DNA of 64,000 bases from PVC group bacterium (GTDB lineage: Bacteria; Verrucomicrobiota; Kiritimatiellia; CAIKKV01), in contig CAMDGM010000005.1 of assembly GCA_945898015.1 (NCBI GenBank), forward strand, positions 58,856 to 122,855, written 5' to 3'. The notes under the pieces were generated by a model. It searched no databases. It was given only the letters and a program-made list of their open reading frames with translations, and was not told the origin of the DNA. This document shows positions 42,858-52,238 of this stretch, in pieces. Made by a program: the position numbers and the translations under genes. Each line of letters starts with the position of its first letter. The first letter of the stretch is position 1.

Positions 42858-43664
42858 ATGACGCCCACGGCCCCCATTCCGACACCCAATCTGTTTTCAC
42901 TCAAAGGCAAGGTGGCCCTCGTCACGGGCGGCGCCGGCATGTACGGCCGCCAGCTCGTGGCCGGCATGCTCGAATCCGGCGCCAAAACCTTCATGGCGGC
43001 CCGGCACCTCGAACCCCTTAAAGTCCTGGAGGCCGAAGCCCGCGCCCGGGGCCAGGACCTGACCGCCCTGTCCTACGACCAGGGCGATGAAGCCTCCATC
43101 CTCCGCCTGCGCGACGCCATCCTCGCGCAGGCCGGAAAATGCGACATCCTGGTCAATAATGCCGTCCTGCGCCCCATGCTGAAAGCCGGCTGGAACGACG
43201 ACCTCTCCACCTTCGACCAGAGCATGAAGGTCAACGCCACCGGCCTCTTCGCCATCACCCGGGCCTTTGGCGACGCCATGGCCGAGCGCGGGGGCGGCTC
43301 GATCGTGAACATCGGCTCCATGCAGGGCATCATTGCGCCCGATCCCTGGCTCTACGAAGGCACCCCCCTCTCGGGCTGGTACCCCGACTATTTCTTCCAC
43401 AAGGCCGGCATGATCAACTTCACCGGCTTTGTGGCCAGCTATTACGGGCTGAAAAACATCCGCTGCAACTGCGTGGCGCCCGGCGGCTACCAGACCGAGA
43501 AACACAGCGAGCGGTTCCTGGAAAACTATGCCAAAAAGACCATGCTCGGCCGCATGGCCAACGACAACGACCTCAAGGGCGTGGTCGTCTTCCTGGCCAG
43601 CGACGCCGCCGCCTACATCACCGGCGCCACCCTGCCGGTGGACGCCGGCTACACCGCCAAGTAA
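42858..43664 (+). CDS. Short-chain dehydrogenase/reductase
   Basis: 268 residues. Nucleotide motif TGGAGMYG at about 22-29, NNAV in the central strand, catalytic Ser in NIGSM and the YxxxK pair in YFFHK. The C-terminal LASDAAAYITGATLPVDAGY is typical of the classical SDR family (gluconate or sugar-acid dehydrogenases). GGAG precedes the start; gaps to both neighbours are short. Confidence 0.92.
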   Translation: MTPTAPIPTPNLFSLKGKVALVTGGAGMYGRQLVAGMLESGAKTFMAARHLEPLKVLEAEARARGQDLTALSYDQGDEASILRLRDAILAQAGKCDILVNNAVLRPMLKAGWNDDLSTFDQSMKVNATGLFAITRAFGDAMAERGGGSIVNIGSMQGIIAPDPWLYEGTPLSGWYPDYFFHKAGMINFTGFVASYYGLKNIRCNCVAPGGYQTEKHSERFLENYAKKTMLGRMANDNDLKGVVVFLASDAAAYITGATLPVDAGYTAK

Positions 43665-43672
43665 GGAGCGCC

Positions 43673-44413
43673 ATGCACACCCGCGAGTCCCTCTTTGCCG
43701 ACCTGCTGCGCCTGGGTGTGGAACCCGGTGACACGCTGCTCGTCCACTCCTCCTTCAAGAGCCTGGGCCCCGTCGAGGAGGGCGCCGCCGCCGTCGTCGG
43801 CGCGCTGGAAGACGCGCTGAGTCCGGAAGGCCTGCTGCTCATGCCCTCCTTCAACCTGCTGCCCAAGGGCGGCGAGGCCCGCGCCCGGAACTGGAGCCGC
43901 GAAAGCACGCCCTCTTCCGTGGGCTGGCTCACGGAGTTCTTCCGGACCCTGCCCGGCACCGTGCGGTCGGACCACCAGTCCCACTCCGTGGCCGCCCGGG
44001 GCAAGAACGCCGCCGCCTTCGTGGGCGATCATCCCAGCCTGGAGGGAATGGAAACCCCCTGGGACCGGGCCCCCTGGGGCCGGACCTACGGCACCCAGTC
44101 CCCCATGCTGAAGGCCTATCGCTGCCCCGCCGGCAAGGTGCTCATGCTGGGCACGGACCACAAGTCCTGCACCTATTGCCACGTGGTCGAGACCTTCTTC
44201 TGGGCCTGGAAAAAATCCATCCGCTTTGACGCCCCCTTCCATTTCATCTCCCGCGAGGAGGTCTTCGTCTTCTGGGACCCCCTCAACCGCCAGAAGCGGG
44301 GAAAGGTCGGCGACTCCGACTGCCGCCTGTTCCTGATCCGCGAGTTCGTGACCACGGTACTGGAAGCGGCCAAGAAGGATCCGGCACGCTTCTTCAAGGG
44401 ATACCAGGACTAA
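43673..44413 (+). CDS. AAC(3)-family N-acetyltransferase
   Basis: 246 residues of the aminoglycoside 3-N-acetyltransferase fold: LLVHSSFKSLG near the N-terminus, the active-site stretch RSDHQSHSVAARG and a C-terminal GDSDCRLF. The setting in a sugar operon argues for acetyl transfer to an amino sugar or similar metabolite, not drug resistance. It starts 8 bases after the SDR stop. Confidence 0.87.
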   Translation: MHTRESLFADLLRLGVEPGDTLLVHSSFKSLGPVEEGAAAVVGALEDALSPEGLLLMPSFNLLPKGGEARARNWSRESTPSSVGWLTEFFRTLPGTVRSDHQSHSVAARGKNAAAFVGDHPSLEGMETPWDRAPWGRTYGTQSPMLKAYRCPAGKVLMLGTDHKSCTYCHVVETFFWAWKKSIRFDAPFHFISREEVFVFWDPLNRQKRGKVGDSDCRLFLIREFVTTVLEAAKKDPARFFKGYQD

Positions 44414-44420
44414 CCGCCGC

Positions 44421-45713
44421 ATGCTCCACCACACCAAGCCGTTTCTCCTGTCCAGCCAGGGCTCCGACCGCGCCACCGCCTATGTGTTCTCCAACAAGGC
44501 CGTCACGTTAAACGGGAAAACCCACGTGGTCTGGACCGACGCCGTGGCGCTCACCCGCGGCCGCACCTTTGATCATGCCACCCGCCGCTGGAGCCCGGCC
44601 TTCACCCTCGGAGAGGGGCGGGACAACCACAACAACCCGTGCCTGATCGCGGACGAAACGGGTCATCTCCACATCGCCTTCGGCCCGCACGGCATGTGGG
44701 ATTCCATCCATGAGGTTTGCCGCTGGCCCACAGGCTGCTTCCGCTACGGGAAGTCTGAAAAACCGGGCGCCCTCAAATCCATCCGCCGGTTCGAGCCCTT
44801 CGGCTACAACGGCACCTATGCGGCCATGGTCCGCACCGCGGACCGGCGCAACGCCATCGTCTATCGCGGCGGCGACGCCCCGCTCAGCGTCCAGTTCCAG
44901 ATCCAACGCCCCGAAGGCGGCTGGAACCATGCCCGGCCCCTCTTGTCCCAGGCCATCCCCCCGCGCTACACGTTTTACGGAGCCCACATGACCGCCGCGG
45001 CCGACGGCACGCTCTACGTGATCGCCCATTTCTACGACATCGCCATCAAGACCTCCACGGGCGTGGCCATGATCAAAACCCCGGACTTCGGGAAAACCTG
45101 GCAGGATATGCGGGGCCGCAAAGTCGACACGCCCCAGCTGCTGAACCCCCGTATCGCCGTTCCCCACATGGGGCCGGAAGAAGCCCCCTATAATGGCGGC
45201 GTGGGCGTGGCGCCGGACGGCGCCGTCTGGGCCCTCGTCTACCCCACCCTCGGCGGCGCCTTTCGCCCGCTCCTCAATCGCTGGGACGGAAAACGGTGGG
45301 AATCCATCGACCTCTCGCCCTTCCTCCCGCCGGAACGCGGTTTCTACCGGGGCTTTCTCTGCATCGACTCGGCCGGGCGCATTCATATCCTGGGCGCGGC
45401 CGTGCTGCGGAGCGCGGTGGCGCCAGGCCAAAACACCTTCGGCAACACGACCAGCCAGATTTATCACCTGTGGTCAACCGACCACGGCCGCACCTTTGCC
45501 TGCCAGCCGCTCAGCGACGGCGATCCGGATATCCCCAGCTGGCTGCCCAGCATCTCCCAGCCCGGCCTGTTTCATCCCGTGGACCACCCCGTCCTGCTCT
45601 TCACCAAGGGGCTTACCCAGTCGAACGGAAAAGCCGGCTGTCACCACACCCTCAAGACGGACGTCTATTGCGTCCGGGTGGAAGAAGAAGGCCACGCCGG
45701 CCTTAACGGATGA
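44421..45713 (+). CDS. BNR-repeat (sialidase-like propeller) protein
   Basis: 430 residues. Asp-box-like motifs and the blade pattern of the BNR-4 family are seen (TPDFGKTWQDM, STDHGRTFACQ, HLHIAFGPHGMWD). No signal peptide is visible, so it may be intracellular. It could process an oligosaccharide. Its 3' end overlaps the end of the convergent beta-repeat gene by 11 bases. Confidence 0.82.
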   Translation: MLHHTKPFLLSSQGSDRATAYVFSNKAVTLNGKTHVVWTDAVALTRGRTFDHATRRWSPAFTLGEGRDNHNNPCLIADETGHLHIAFGPHGMWDSIHEVCRWPTGCFRYGKSEKPGALKSIRRFEPFGYNGTYAAMVRTADRRNAIVYRGGDAPLSVQFQIQRPEGGWNHARPLLSQAIPPRYTFYGAHMTAAADGTLYVIAHFYDIAIKTSTGVAMIKTPDFGKTWQDMRGRKVDTPQLLNPRIAVPHMGPEEAPYNGGVGVAPDGAVWALVYPTLGGAFRPLLNRWDGKRWESIDLSPFLPPERGFYRGFLCIDSAGRIHILGAAVLRSAVAPGQNTFGNTTSQIYHLWSTDHGRTFACQPLSDGDPDIPSWLPSISQPGLFHPVDHPVLLFTKGLTQSNGKAGCHHTLKTDVYCVRVEEEGHAGLNG

Positions 45714-47727
45714 GAATCAACGTGCCGCCCGACTGCCGGGCGCCGACATACGTGACGTTGTCCTGCACGAATATCGCCACCGAAGCACGGAGCTTCGGAT
45801 CCGTCATGGCCGTCGCGTCCCAGGTCAGCTTCGACGCCGTCCTCAACGTGGTGAGCGCCGCCGCGTGGTCGCCCTTCCACCGCAGCCCCCAGTAAACGGG
45901 TGCGGGTTTGGCCGGATCCTTGAATGTGATGGCGATGACGCCCTGGGTGACGGACAAGGTGGCCGCGGCGTCAAGGTCCAGTCCGGCCGACGTCCCCGCA
46001 ACCGTCACGTTGATCCGCCCCTTGTTCGCCACGCTCGAGCCATCCACCAGCACGCTGTTCGTGACGGCAAACACCGTGCCCGTCATAATCAGGGTTCCTT
46101 TTCCGCCGATATTTGTCGACCCCACAATCAGGTTTCCCGCGCTAACGGGAATAGCCGGAAGCCGGAGCTCCCCGATGGCGGTCTTGTTGCCGGCGGTGGT
46201 TTCGCTGTCGCCAATCAAAACCGTGCCGCTGACATCCAGCGTTCCATTGGTCACGCTGCTGAGATCGAGAAGGCTGTCCGTCTGAGAATTGATCGCGTAA
46301 CTGGTCCCCACCGTCAACGCAGTCAAATAGGCATTAAAGACGCCGCCCGCCTTCAATCGGGTGACATACGAAGAGACGCCTCCCACGGTTACAGCCAGAC
46401 GGTGAGCCGACGACCCGATCGTCGTCACGAACTGGTCCCCCAACGTCACCGTGGTAGATCCACCGGCGGCATTTGCATATTCGCCAACGGAGAACGATTC
46501 ACTGACGTCCAGGATACCCGTGGAGACGTTCGCGGCGTTGAACTGGAAAATCCGCTGCCTTCCGTTAACGTTTCCATAGCCCACCCAGAAATTCGTGACC
46601 GTCGCTTCGAATCGTCCATTGCCCATCTCAAACTTCGATGTTTGCTGCTGGGTTGCATTGATGCCTACCGCGAAGGTGGCGGCCCGGCTTGACGGATCGC
46701 CGATTTTGACATCCACGCCATCGCCTAAGAACATATTGCCGCCAGCGGCGACAGGGGCGTTGCCGACTTTGCCAATCACAAGGCTTTTCGAGATATCCAG
46801 CACCCCGCCCGACACATTCGTGGCGATCAAAGACCCGACCGAATAGCCCTCCGCGAGAATAACATCAGTCACATAGGCGTCGAACCGCCCCTTTCCCAGC
46901 GTCAGGCTCGAGTCATAGCCCTGCGAATTTCCATACGCCACCCGAACCTGCCCGCCACGCGCCTGGGCGCTTCCGATCCTGACATCAATGGAGTCAGGCA
47001 CGATCACCTGCCCCGCGGCATAATCGATCCCGATCAGCACATTGCCGGCCACATCCAGAACACCTTTGTTCGTAACGGCGGAAAGATCAAGCAGGCCATA
47101 CGTGCTCAACGAGTTAAAGCTACCTTCCCGATAGGCCACATAAAGATCGGTCAGATACGCGTTAAACACCTTGCCCGCAATCAGCGACGCGCTGCTTTTG
47201 CGATCCGTGCTGCCCGTGTTGGCGCTCACCCGCAGCACCGCGCGCTTAGTCGTGGAAAGCCCAACCTGCAGCGCCGTGTCAGGCGCCAGCTTCATGACCG
47301 CATCAACATATCCCAACTGGAGCGCCGGTAGCGCCGGTGGGTCACTCCCCACCAACAACGAATTGGTCACGACCAGAAGGCCTCCGTTGGTAAGGGTCAG
47401 CCAGCCATTCGTGCCCACGCCAAATCCATTCACGGCAAAGGTCTTGCAGGTCAGGGAATTGCCGGCCAGATCCAGCGTATTGGTGCCGTCCTTGATCGTG
47501 ACCGACGTGATAGATAAGGCCGCGATGTTATTGGTGCTCACCACGCCGGGCAGGATGTTGGTGAAGGTCACCGTGTCCGTGCCGCCGGTCGGTGCCACGT
47601 TGTTTGTCCAGTTGGCGGACACGCTCCAGTTGCCGGCGGGCACCTTCCAGGTCAACGCCGCCGCGCGGGCCGAAACACTCCCGAGCATGAAAACCATCAC
47701 CGCCAGCACGATCCGATTTGCCTTCAT
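45703..47727 (-). CDS. Secreted beta-repeat protein, tandem paralogue 3
   Basis: 674 residues. Signal peptide MKANRIVLAVMVFMLGSVSARA, then repeated Asn/Gly/Thr-rich strand-turn units with GGLLVVTNSLLVG and GVLDVSESFSVG patterns, as in autotransporter-associated beta-strand proteins. The first about 115 and last about 130 residues are almost identical to those of the next two genes; the middle is diverged. It ends in SGGTLILIR. No autotransporter barrel is visible. A 19-base gap separates it from the next gene of the same operon. Confidence 0.82.
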   Translation of the reverse strand: MKANRIVLAVMVFMLGSVSARAAALTWKVPAGNWSVSANWTNNVAPTGGTDTVTFTNILPGVVSTNNIAALSITSVTIKDGTNTLDLAGNSLTCKTFAVNGFGVGTNGWLTLTNGGLLVVTNSLLVGSDPPALPALQLGYVDAVMKLAPDTALQVGLSTTKRAVLRVSANTGSTDRKSSASLIAGKVFNAYLTDLYVAYREGSFNSLSTYGLLDLSAVTNKGVLDVAGNVLIGIDYAAGQVIVPDSIDVRIGSAQARGGQVRVAYGNSQGYDSSLTLGKGRFDAYVTDVILAEGYSVGSLIATNVSGGVLDISKSLVIGKVGNAPVAAGGNMFLGDGVDVKIGDPSSRAATFAVGINATQQQTSKFEMGNGRFEATVTNFWVGYGNVNGRQRIFQFNAANVSTGILDVSESFSVGEYANAAGGSTTVTLGDQFVTTIGSSAHRLAVTVGGVSSYVTRLKAGGVFNAYLTALTVGTSYAINSQTDSLLDLSSVTNGTLDVSGTVLIGDSETTAGNKTAIGELRLPAIPVSAGNLIVGSTNIGGKGTLIMTGTVFAVTNSVLVDGSSVANKGRINVTVAGTSAGLDLDAAATLSVTQGVIAITFKDPAKPAPVYWGLRWKGDHAAALTTLRTASKLTWDATAMTDPKLRASVAIFVQDNVTYVGARQSGGTLILIR

Positions 47728-47746
47728 GAGAACCAGCCTCCCTTTA

Positions 47747-49735
47747 TCAACGAACCAGGATCAACGTGCCGCCCGACTTTCGGGCACCGACATACGTGAC
47801 ATTATCCTGCACAAAAATCGCCACCGAATCCCGGAGCTTCGGATCCGTCATGGCCGTCGCATCCCAGGTCAGCTTCGACGCCGTCTTCAACGTGGCGAGC
47901 GCCGCCGCGTGGTCGCCCTTCCACCGCAGCCCCCAGTAAAGGGGCGTGGGTTTCGCCGGATCCTTGAACGTGATGGCGATGACGCCCTGGGTGACGGACA
48001 ACGTGGCCGCAGCGTCGAGGTCCAGTCCGGCCGATGTCCCCGCAACCGTCACATTGATCCGCCCCTTGTTCGCCACACTCGAGCCATCCACCAGCACGCT
48101 GTTCGTGACCGCAAACACCGTGCCCGTCATGATCAACGTGCCCTTGGCCCCGGCCTCCACGGCTCCAACAACGAGAGTGCCCGCACTGGCGGGAATAGCC
48201 GGGAGCCGCAGTTCCCCGATGGTCGTTGTCCCGACTCCGACGCCAATCCTCACGTCTCCCGAAACATCCAGAAGACCGTTAGTCACCCCGGAAAGATCGA
48301 GAAGGCCGCAAGTGGCTACGGCAGAAGCTCCGTTGGAGCCCACGACCAGAGAAGTCAAATAGGCATTAAAAAGACCGTTGGCAGTCAATTTGGTGCCCAA
48401 AACACCGGCTCGAAAGCACCCCACCAGCATAGGAACACGTTTCTCAGACGAGCCAATGGTCGTCCTGAACCGGTCTCCCAACGTCATGGTTATAGAACCG
48501 TATAGGGAGCCGCTTCCGTCGATATGGCCATATCCGACCGTGAACAGTTCACTGACATCCAGAATCCCATCAGACACGTTCGCACCATCAAAAAGAAAGA
48601 TCTTCTGGCCGTTCGACGTGCCGCCCACACCCACCAAAAAATTCGTCACATAGGCTTCAAATCGGCCTGTGCCCAGTTTAACCGTTGCGCCACCAGTCGA
48701 CCCGCCACACCGCATGGCAAACGAGGCACGGCTTCCGGAATCGCCAATCTTCGCGTCCACGCCATCGCCCAGATGAAGCTGGCCGACGCCGTTACCGCCA
48801 AGGCTGAACGTTTTCGCGACATCCAAGACGCCGCCAGACACATTAGTTGCGTAAAGATACCCATTGCCGCTGCCGATCCCGATCGAAAGATTCGTCACAT
48901 ACGCATCAAAACGCCCATTGCCCAGTGTCAGGTGAGATTGAATTCCACCATTCGCCACGTAAAGACTGCCACCACGCGCCAGGGCTGTTCCAACCTTCAC
49001 ATCAATCGTATCCGGGACGATCAGATCCCCGCTGGCGTAGGTGCGATTATTGTCCGCCCCGACATAAAGGTTACCGGCCACATCCAGAACACCTTGATTC
49101 GTGGCGGCCGAAAGATCCAACAAGGCATAATTGACTGGCGAGCTTGCAGCAAAACCGCCAGTCCTATAGGCCACATAAAGATTGCTCAGGTAGGCATTAA
49201 ACACCTTGCCGCCAACCAGATAAGCGCTGCCCTTGACTATGGAAGAAGAATAGTCGCCCACCTGCAACAAGGCGCGCCTGCTTGTGGAAAGCCCCACCTG
49301 CAACGCAATGTCGGGCGAAAGCGTCATCCGCGCATCGACCGTGGACGGGGCGCTACCAACCGAAAGCGTATTGGTCACGACCAGAAGGCCGCCGTTGGTG
49401 AGGGTCAGCCAGGCATTCGTGCCCACGCCAAATCCATTCACGGCAAAGGTCTTGCAGGTCAGCGAATTGCCGGCCAGATCCAGCGTGTTGGTCCCGTCCG
49501 TGATCGTGACCGACGTGATAGACAAGGCCGCGATGTCATTGGTGCTCACCACGCCGGGCAAGATGTTGGTGAAGGTCACCGTGTCCGTGCCGCCGGTCGG
49601 CGCCACGTTGTTTGTCCAATTGGCGGGCACGCTCCAGTTCCCGGCGGGCATTTTCCAGGTCAACGCCGCCGCGCGGGCCGAAACACTCCCGAGCATGAAA
49701 ATCATCACGGCCAAAACGATCCGACTTGCTTTCAT
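47747..49735 (-). CDS. Secreted beta-repeat protein, tandem paralogue 2
   Basis: 662 residues with the same signal peptide, N-terminal domain and C-terminal domain as its neighbours. The middle differs in length and sequence but keeps the blocks GRFDAYVT, GGVLDVA and GTGRFEAYVTNFLVG. It ends in SGGTLILVR. A purine-rich ribosome site (AAGGGGAG) precedes the start. Confidence 0.83.
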   Translation of the reverse strand: MKASRIVLAVMIFMLGSVSARAAALTWKMPAGNWSVPANWTNNVAPTGGTDTVTFTNILPGVVSTNDIAALSITSVTITDGTNTLDLAGNSLTCKTFAVNGFGVGTNAWLTLTNGGLLVVTNTLSVGSAPSTVDARMTLSPDIALQVGLSTSRRALLQVGDYSSSIVKGSAYLVGGKVFNAYLSNLYVAYRTGGFAASSPVNYALLDLSAATNQGVLDVAGNLYVGADNNRTYASGDLIVPDTIDVKVGTALARGGSLYVANGGIQSHLTLGNGRFDAYVTNLSIGIGSGNGYLYATNVSGGVLDVAKTFSLGGNGVGQLHLGDGVDAKIGDSGSRASFAMRCGGSTGGATVKLGTGRFEAYVTNFLVGVGGTSNGQKIFLFDGANVSDGILDVSELFTVGYGHIDGSGSLYGSITMTLGDRFRTTIGSSEKRVPMLVGCFRAGVLGTKLTANGLFNAYLTSLVVGSNGASAVATCGLLDLSGVTNGLLDVSGDVRIGVGVGTTTIGELRLPAIPASAGTLVVGAVEAGAKGTLIMTGTVFAVTNSVLVDGSSVANKGRINVTVAGTSAGLDLDAAATLSVTQGVIAITFKDPAKPTPLYWGLRWKGDHAAALATLKTASKLTWDATAMTDPKLRDSVAIFVQDNVTYVGARKSGGTLILVR

Positions 49736-49754
49736 GTGAGCCGACTCCCCTTCA

Positions 49755-51737
49755 TCAACGAACCAGAATCAGCGTGCCGCCCGACTTTCGGGCACCGACA
49801 TACGTGACATTATCCTGCACAAAAATCGCCACCGAATCCCGGAGCTTCGGGTCCGTCATGGCCGTCGCGTCCCAGGTCAGCTTCGACGCCGTCTTCAACG
49901 TGGCGAGCGCCGCCGCGTGGTCGCCCTTCCACCGCAGCCCCCAGTAAAGGGGCGTGGGTTTCGCCGGATCCTTGAATGTGATGGCGATCACGCCCTGGGT
50001 GACGGACAACGTGGCCGCGGCGTCAAGATCCAGTCCGGCCGACGTCCCCGCGACGGTGACATTGATCCGCCCCTTGTTCGCCACGCTCGGACCGTCCACG
50101 GCCACGCTGTTCGTAATGGCAAACACCGTGCCGGTCATGGTCAACGTGCCCTTGGCCCCCGTATTCGTTGTCCCCACAATCAGGGTCCCCGCGCTAACGG
50201 GAATAGCCGGAAGCCGGAGCTCTCCGATGGCCGTAGTCCCGACTCCGCTGCCAATCCTCACATCTCCCGAAACATCCACGATGCCGTTAGTCACGGCGGA
50301 GAGATCCAGTAGTCCATCCGTCGTTGTGTTGGCATATCCGTTCGATCCCACCATTAAACTGCTCAAATAGGCGTTGAACGTGCCGGCGGCCGTCATGGTT
50401 ATGGTGATGGCGCCGGCGCGATAGCCCCCCACCAGCATAGTTGCCCGCTGATCGGCGGAACCAACGGTGGTCACAAACCGGTCGCCCAACTTGACCGTTG
50501 ATGAACCTCCATTCACCGATAACCCGACGATGAACGAATCGCTGACCGTCAAGATGCCGGTCGACACGCGTGAGGCATCAAACGACGCATACGTTGTTGC
50601 ATAGGAATCGTTCTTGCCTACCCAGAAGTTGGTCACATACGCCTCAAAACTCCCTGTCCCCATCATGACGATGGCGCGTGATCCCTTAATCGAACCCAAA
50701 ATAATCCCGTATGCACGGGCTCCTGGGGCGCCAACTCTCACCGCCAGCCTATCACCCAGATCAGCATAGCCATAGCCGCCCAGCACCTGCCCGAGCACCA
50801 TCTCTTGCGAAATATCCAGAATGCCGCCCGACACATTGGTGGCGATCAGGAATCCAGGCCCCCCGGAACCGGAAGCAGAAACACCCAATTTCATCGACGT
50901 CACATAGGCATCGAACCGCCCCTTCCCCAGTGTCAGACTGCTGGTGGAAGTATTGGAATCCCCCGTGATGCCAATCGTCAGGATCCCGCCTCGCGCCAGC
51001 GCCGTTCCGATCTTGACGTCGATCGAATCCGCCACGATCACTTCACCGGAGGCTTTGGGCCTGGCGCCGATCGTGACGTTATTGGCAATATCCAGCACCC
51101 CTTGATTCGTGGCCGCCGAAAGGTCGAGCAGACCATACCATTTATTAGGGTTATAGCCGTTAGCCCGGCCCACAAAGAGATCGCTCAGATAAGCGTTAAA
51201 CACCTTGCCACAGGCCAGAATGGATGTATTGGTTACAGGAGTATTACCCGAGAGTTCGCCAATCTGCAACAGGGCGCGACTGCTTGCGGAAAGCCCCACC
51301 TGAAGCGCGGTGTCAGGCGAAAGCGCCAGCCGCGCATCCACGGTGGCCGTTCCAACACCAATCGAAAGCGTGTTGGTGACGATCAATGTGCCACCATTGG
51401 TAATGATCACCCAGGCATTCGACCCCACGCCAAATCCATTCACGGCAAAGGTCTTGCAGGTCAGCGAATTTCCCGCCAGATCCAGCGTGTTGGTGCCGTC
51501 CTTGATTGTGACCGACGTGATAGACAAGGCCGTGATGTCATTGGTGCTCACCACGCCGGGCAGGATGTTGGTGAAGGTCACCGTGTCCGCGCCGCCGGTC
51601 GGCGCCACGTTGTTTGTCCAATTGGCGGGCACGCTCCAGTTCCCGGCGGGCACCTTCCAGGTCAACGCCGCCGCGCGGGCCGAAACACTCCCGAGCATGA
51701 AAATCATCACGGCCAAGACGATCCGACTTGCTTTCAT
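49755..51737 (-). CDS. Secreted beta-repeat protein, tandem paralogue 1
   Basis: 660 residues. Same plan as the two genes that follow: signal peptide, TWKVPAGNWSVPANW (a 'NWS..W' opening as in extracellular beta-helix proteins), long parallel-beta-like repeats, and the C-terminal block ending SGGTLILVR. It is the first gene of the three and has a good promoter 40 bases upstream. A parallel beta-helix surface layer or polysaccharide-binding role is plausible. Confidence 0.83.
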   Translation of the reverse strand: MKASRIVLAVMIFMLGSVSARAAALTWKVPAGNWSVPANWTNNVAPTGGADTVTFTNILPGVVSTNDITALSITSVTIKDGTNTLDLAGNSLTCKTFAVNGFGVGSNAWVIITNGGTLIVTNTLSIGVGTATVDARLALSPDTALQVGLSASSRALLQIGELSGNTPVTNTSILACGKVFNAYLSDLFVGRANGYNPNKWYGLLDLSAATNQGVLDIANNVTIGARPKASGEVIVADSIDVKIGTALARGGILTIGITGDSNTSTSSLTLGKGRFDAYVTSMKLGVSASGSGGPGFLIATNVSGGILDISQEMVLGQVLGGYGYADLGDRLAVRVGAPGARAYGIILGSIKGSRAIVMMGTGSFEAYVTNFWVGKNDSYATTYASFDASRVSTGILTVSDSFIVGLSVNGGSSTVKLGDRFVTTVGSADQRATMLVGGYRAGAITITMTAAGTFNAYLSSLMVGSNGYANTTTDGLLDLSAVTNGIVDVSGDVRIGSGVGTTAIGELRLPAIPVSAGTLIVGTTNTGAKGTLTMTGTVFAITNSVAVDGPSVANKGRINVTVAGTSAGLDLDAAATLSVTQGVIAITFKDPAKPTPLYWGLRWKGDHAAALATLKTASKLTWDATAMTDPKLRDSVAIFVQDNVTYVGARKSGGTLILVR

Positions 51738-51777
51738 GGATATTCTCCCTCAAATGAATACGAATTGATTTATCGTA

Positions 51778-51806
51778 ATAATAGCCCGTCGCCAAGCCAT
51801 GTGCAA
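51778..51806 (-). promoter_or_regulatory. Promoter of the three-paralogue operon
   Basis: On the minus strand TTGCAC, a 17-base spacer and TATTAT precede the start by about 40 bases. Repeat copy F lies 20 bases upstream. Confidence 0.6.
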
Positions 51807-51825
51807 CAAAAACTTCACCCAAACT

Positions 51826-52211
51826 GGGGTGCATCTGCGATTAGTTGCTCGTCTTCTGTTAGTGGGGCGGGTTACGAGGCGCTGGAAAAGGGCCTGCTTT
51901 TATGTAGTGGGCGATTCTTCGGGAACCCTATTCGCGCGCCTGCCCTGAGCGGAGTCGATGGGCCGCCCGAGAGTGCCCGACAGGCCGAGGGCGCGCGAAG
52001 TCAACATCGTTGCGGCGTTTCGATCAGCGGACATGCACGAGCTGATTTTGAGGCGCAGCAGGGTGACGGCGGGTTGACGTGGGCTCGTGCCCCGGCAACC
52101 CTGGCCGGAACCCTGATCCGCCCAAAAGCAGCCGGGCATGAACGCCGAAACGCCGCAACAGCATCGGGCCATGACAGGCCTAGGCCTCGCAACTAATCGC
52201 AGATGCGCCCC
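51826..52211 (+). mobile_element. MITE-like element with 23-bp inverted ends (repeat copy F)
   Basis: Terminal arms 51826-51848 and 52189-52211 match at 22 of 23 bases in inverted orientation (core GCATCTGCGATTAGTTGC). The interior has the structured-repeat blocks: GC hairpin with CTGAGCGGAGTCGATGGG, GCGGCGTTTCGATCAG, TTGACGTGGGC and the closing CCGAAACGCCGCAAC. No gene is present. CCCAAACT on the left and CCCAAAACT on the right could be an imperfect target duplication. It looks like a non-autonomous mobile element. Confidence 0.65.
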
Positions 52212-52238
52212 CCCCAAAACTGAACCAACGCCGGTCTT

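Noticed and set aside
43673..44413. Antibiotic resistance gene (AAC(3))
   Set aside because: The fold matches, but the operon context is sugar metabolism and no resistance cassette or mobile marker is adjacent.
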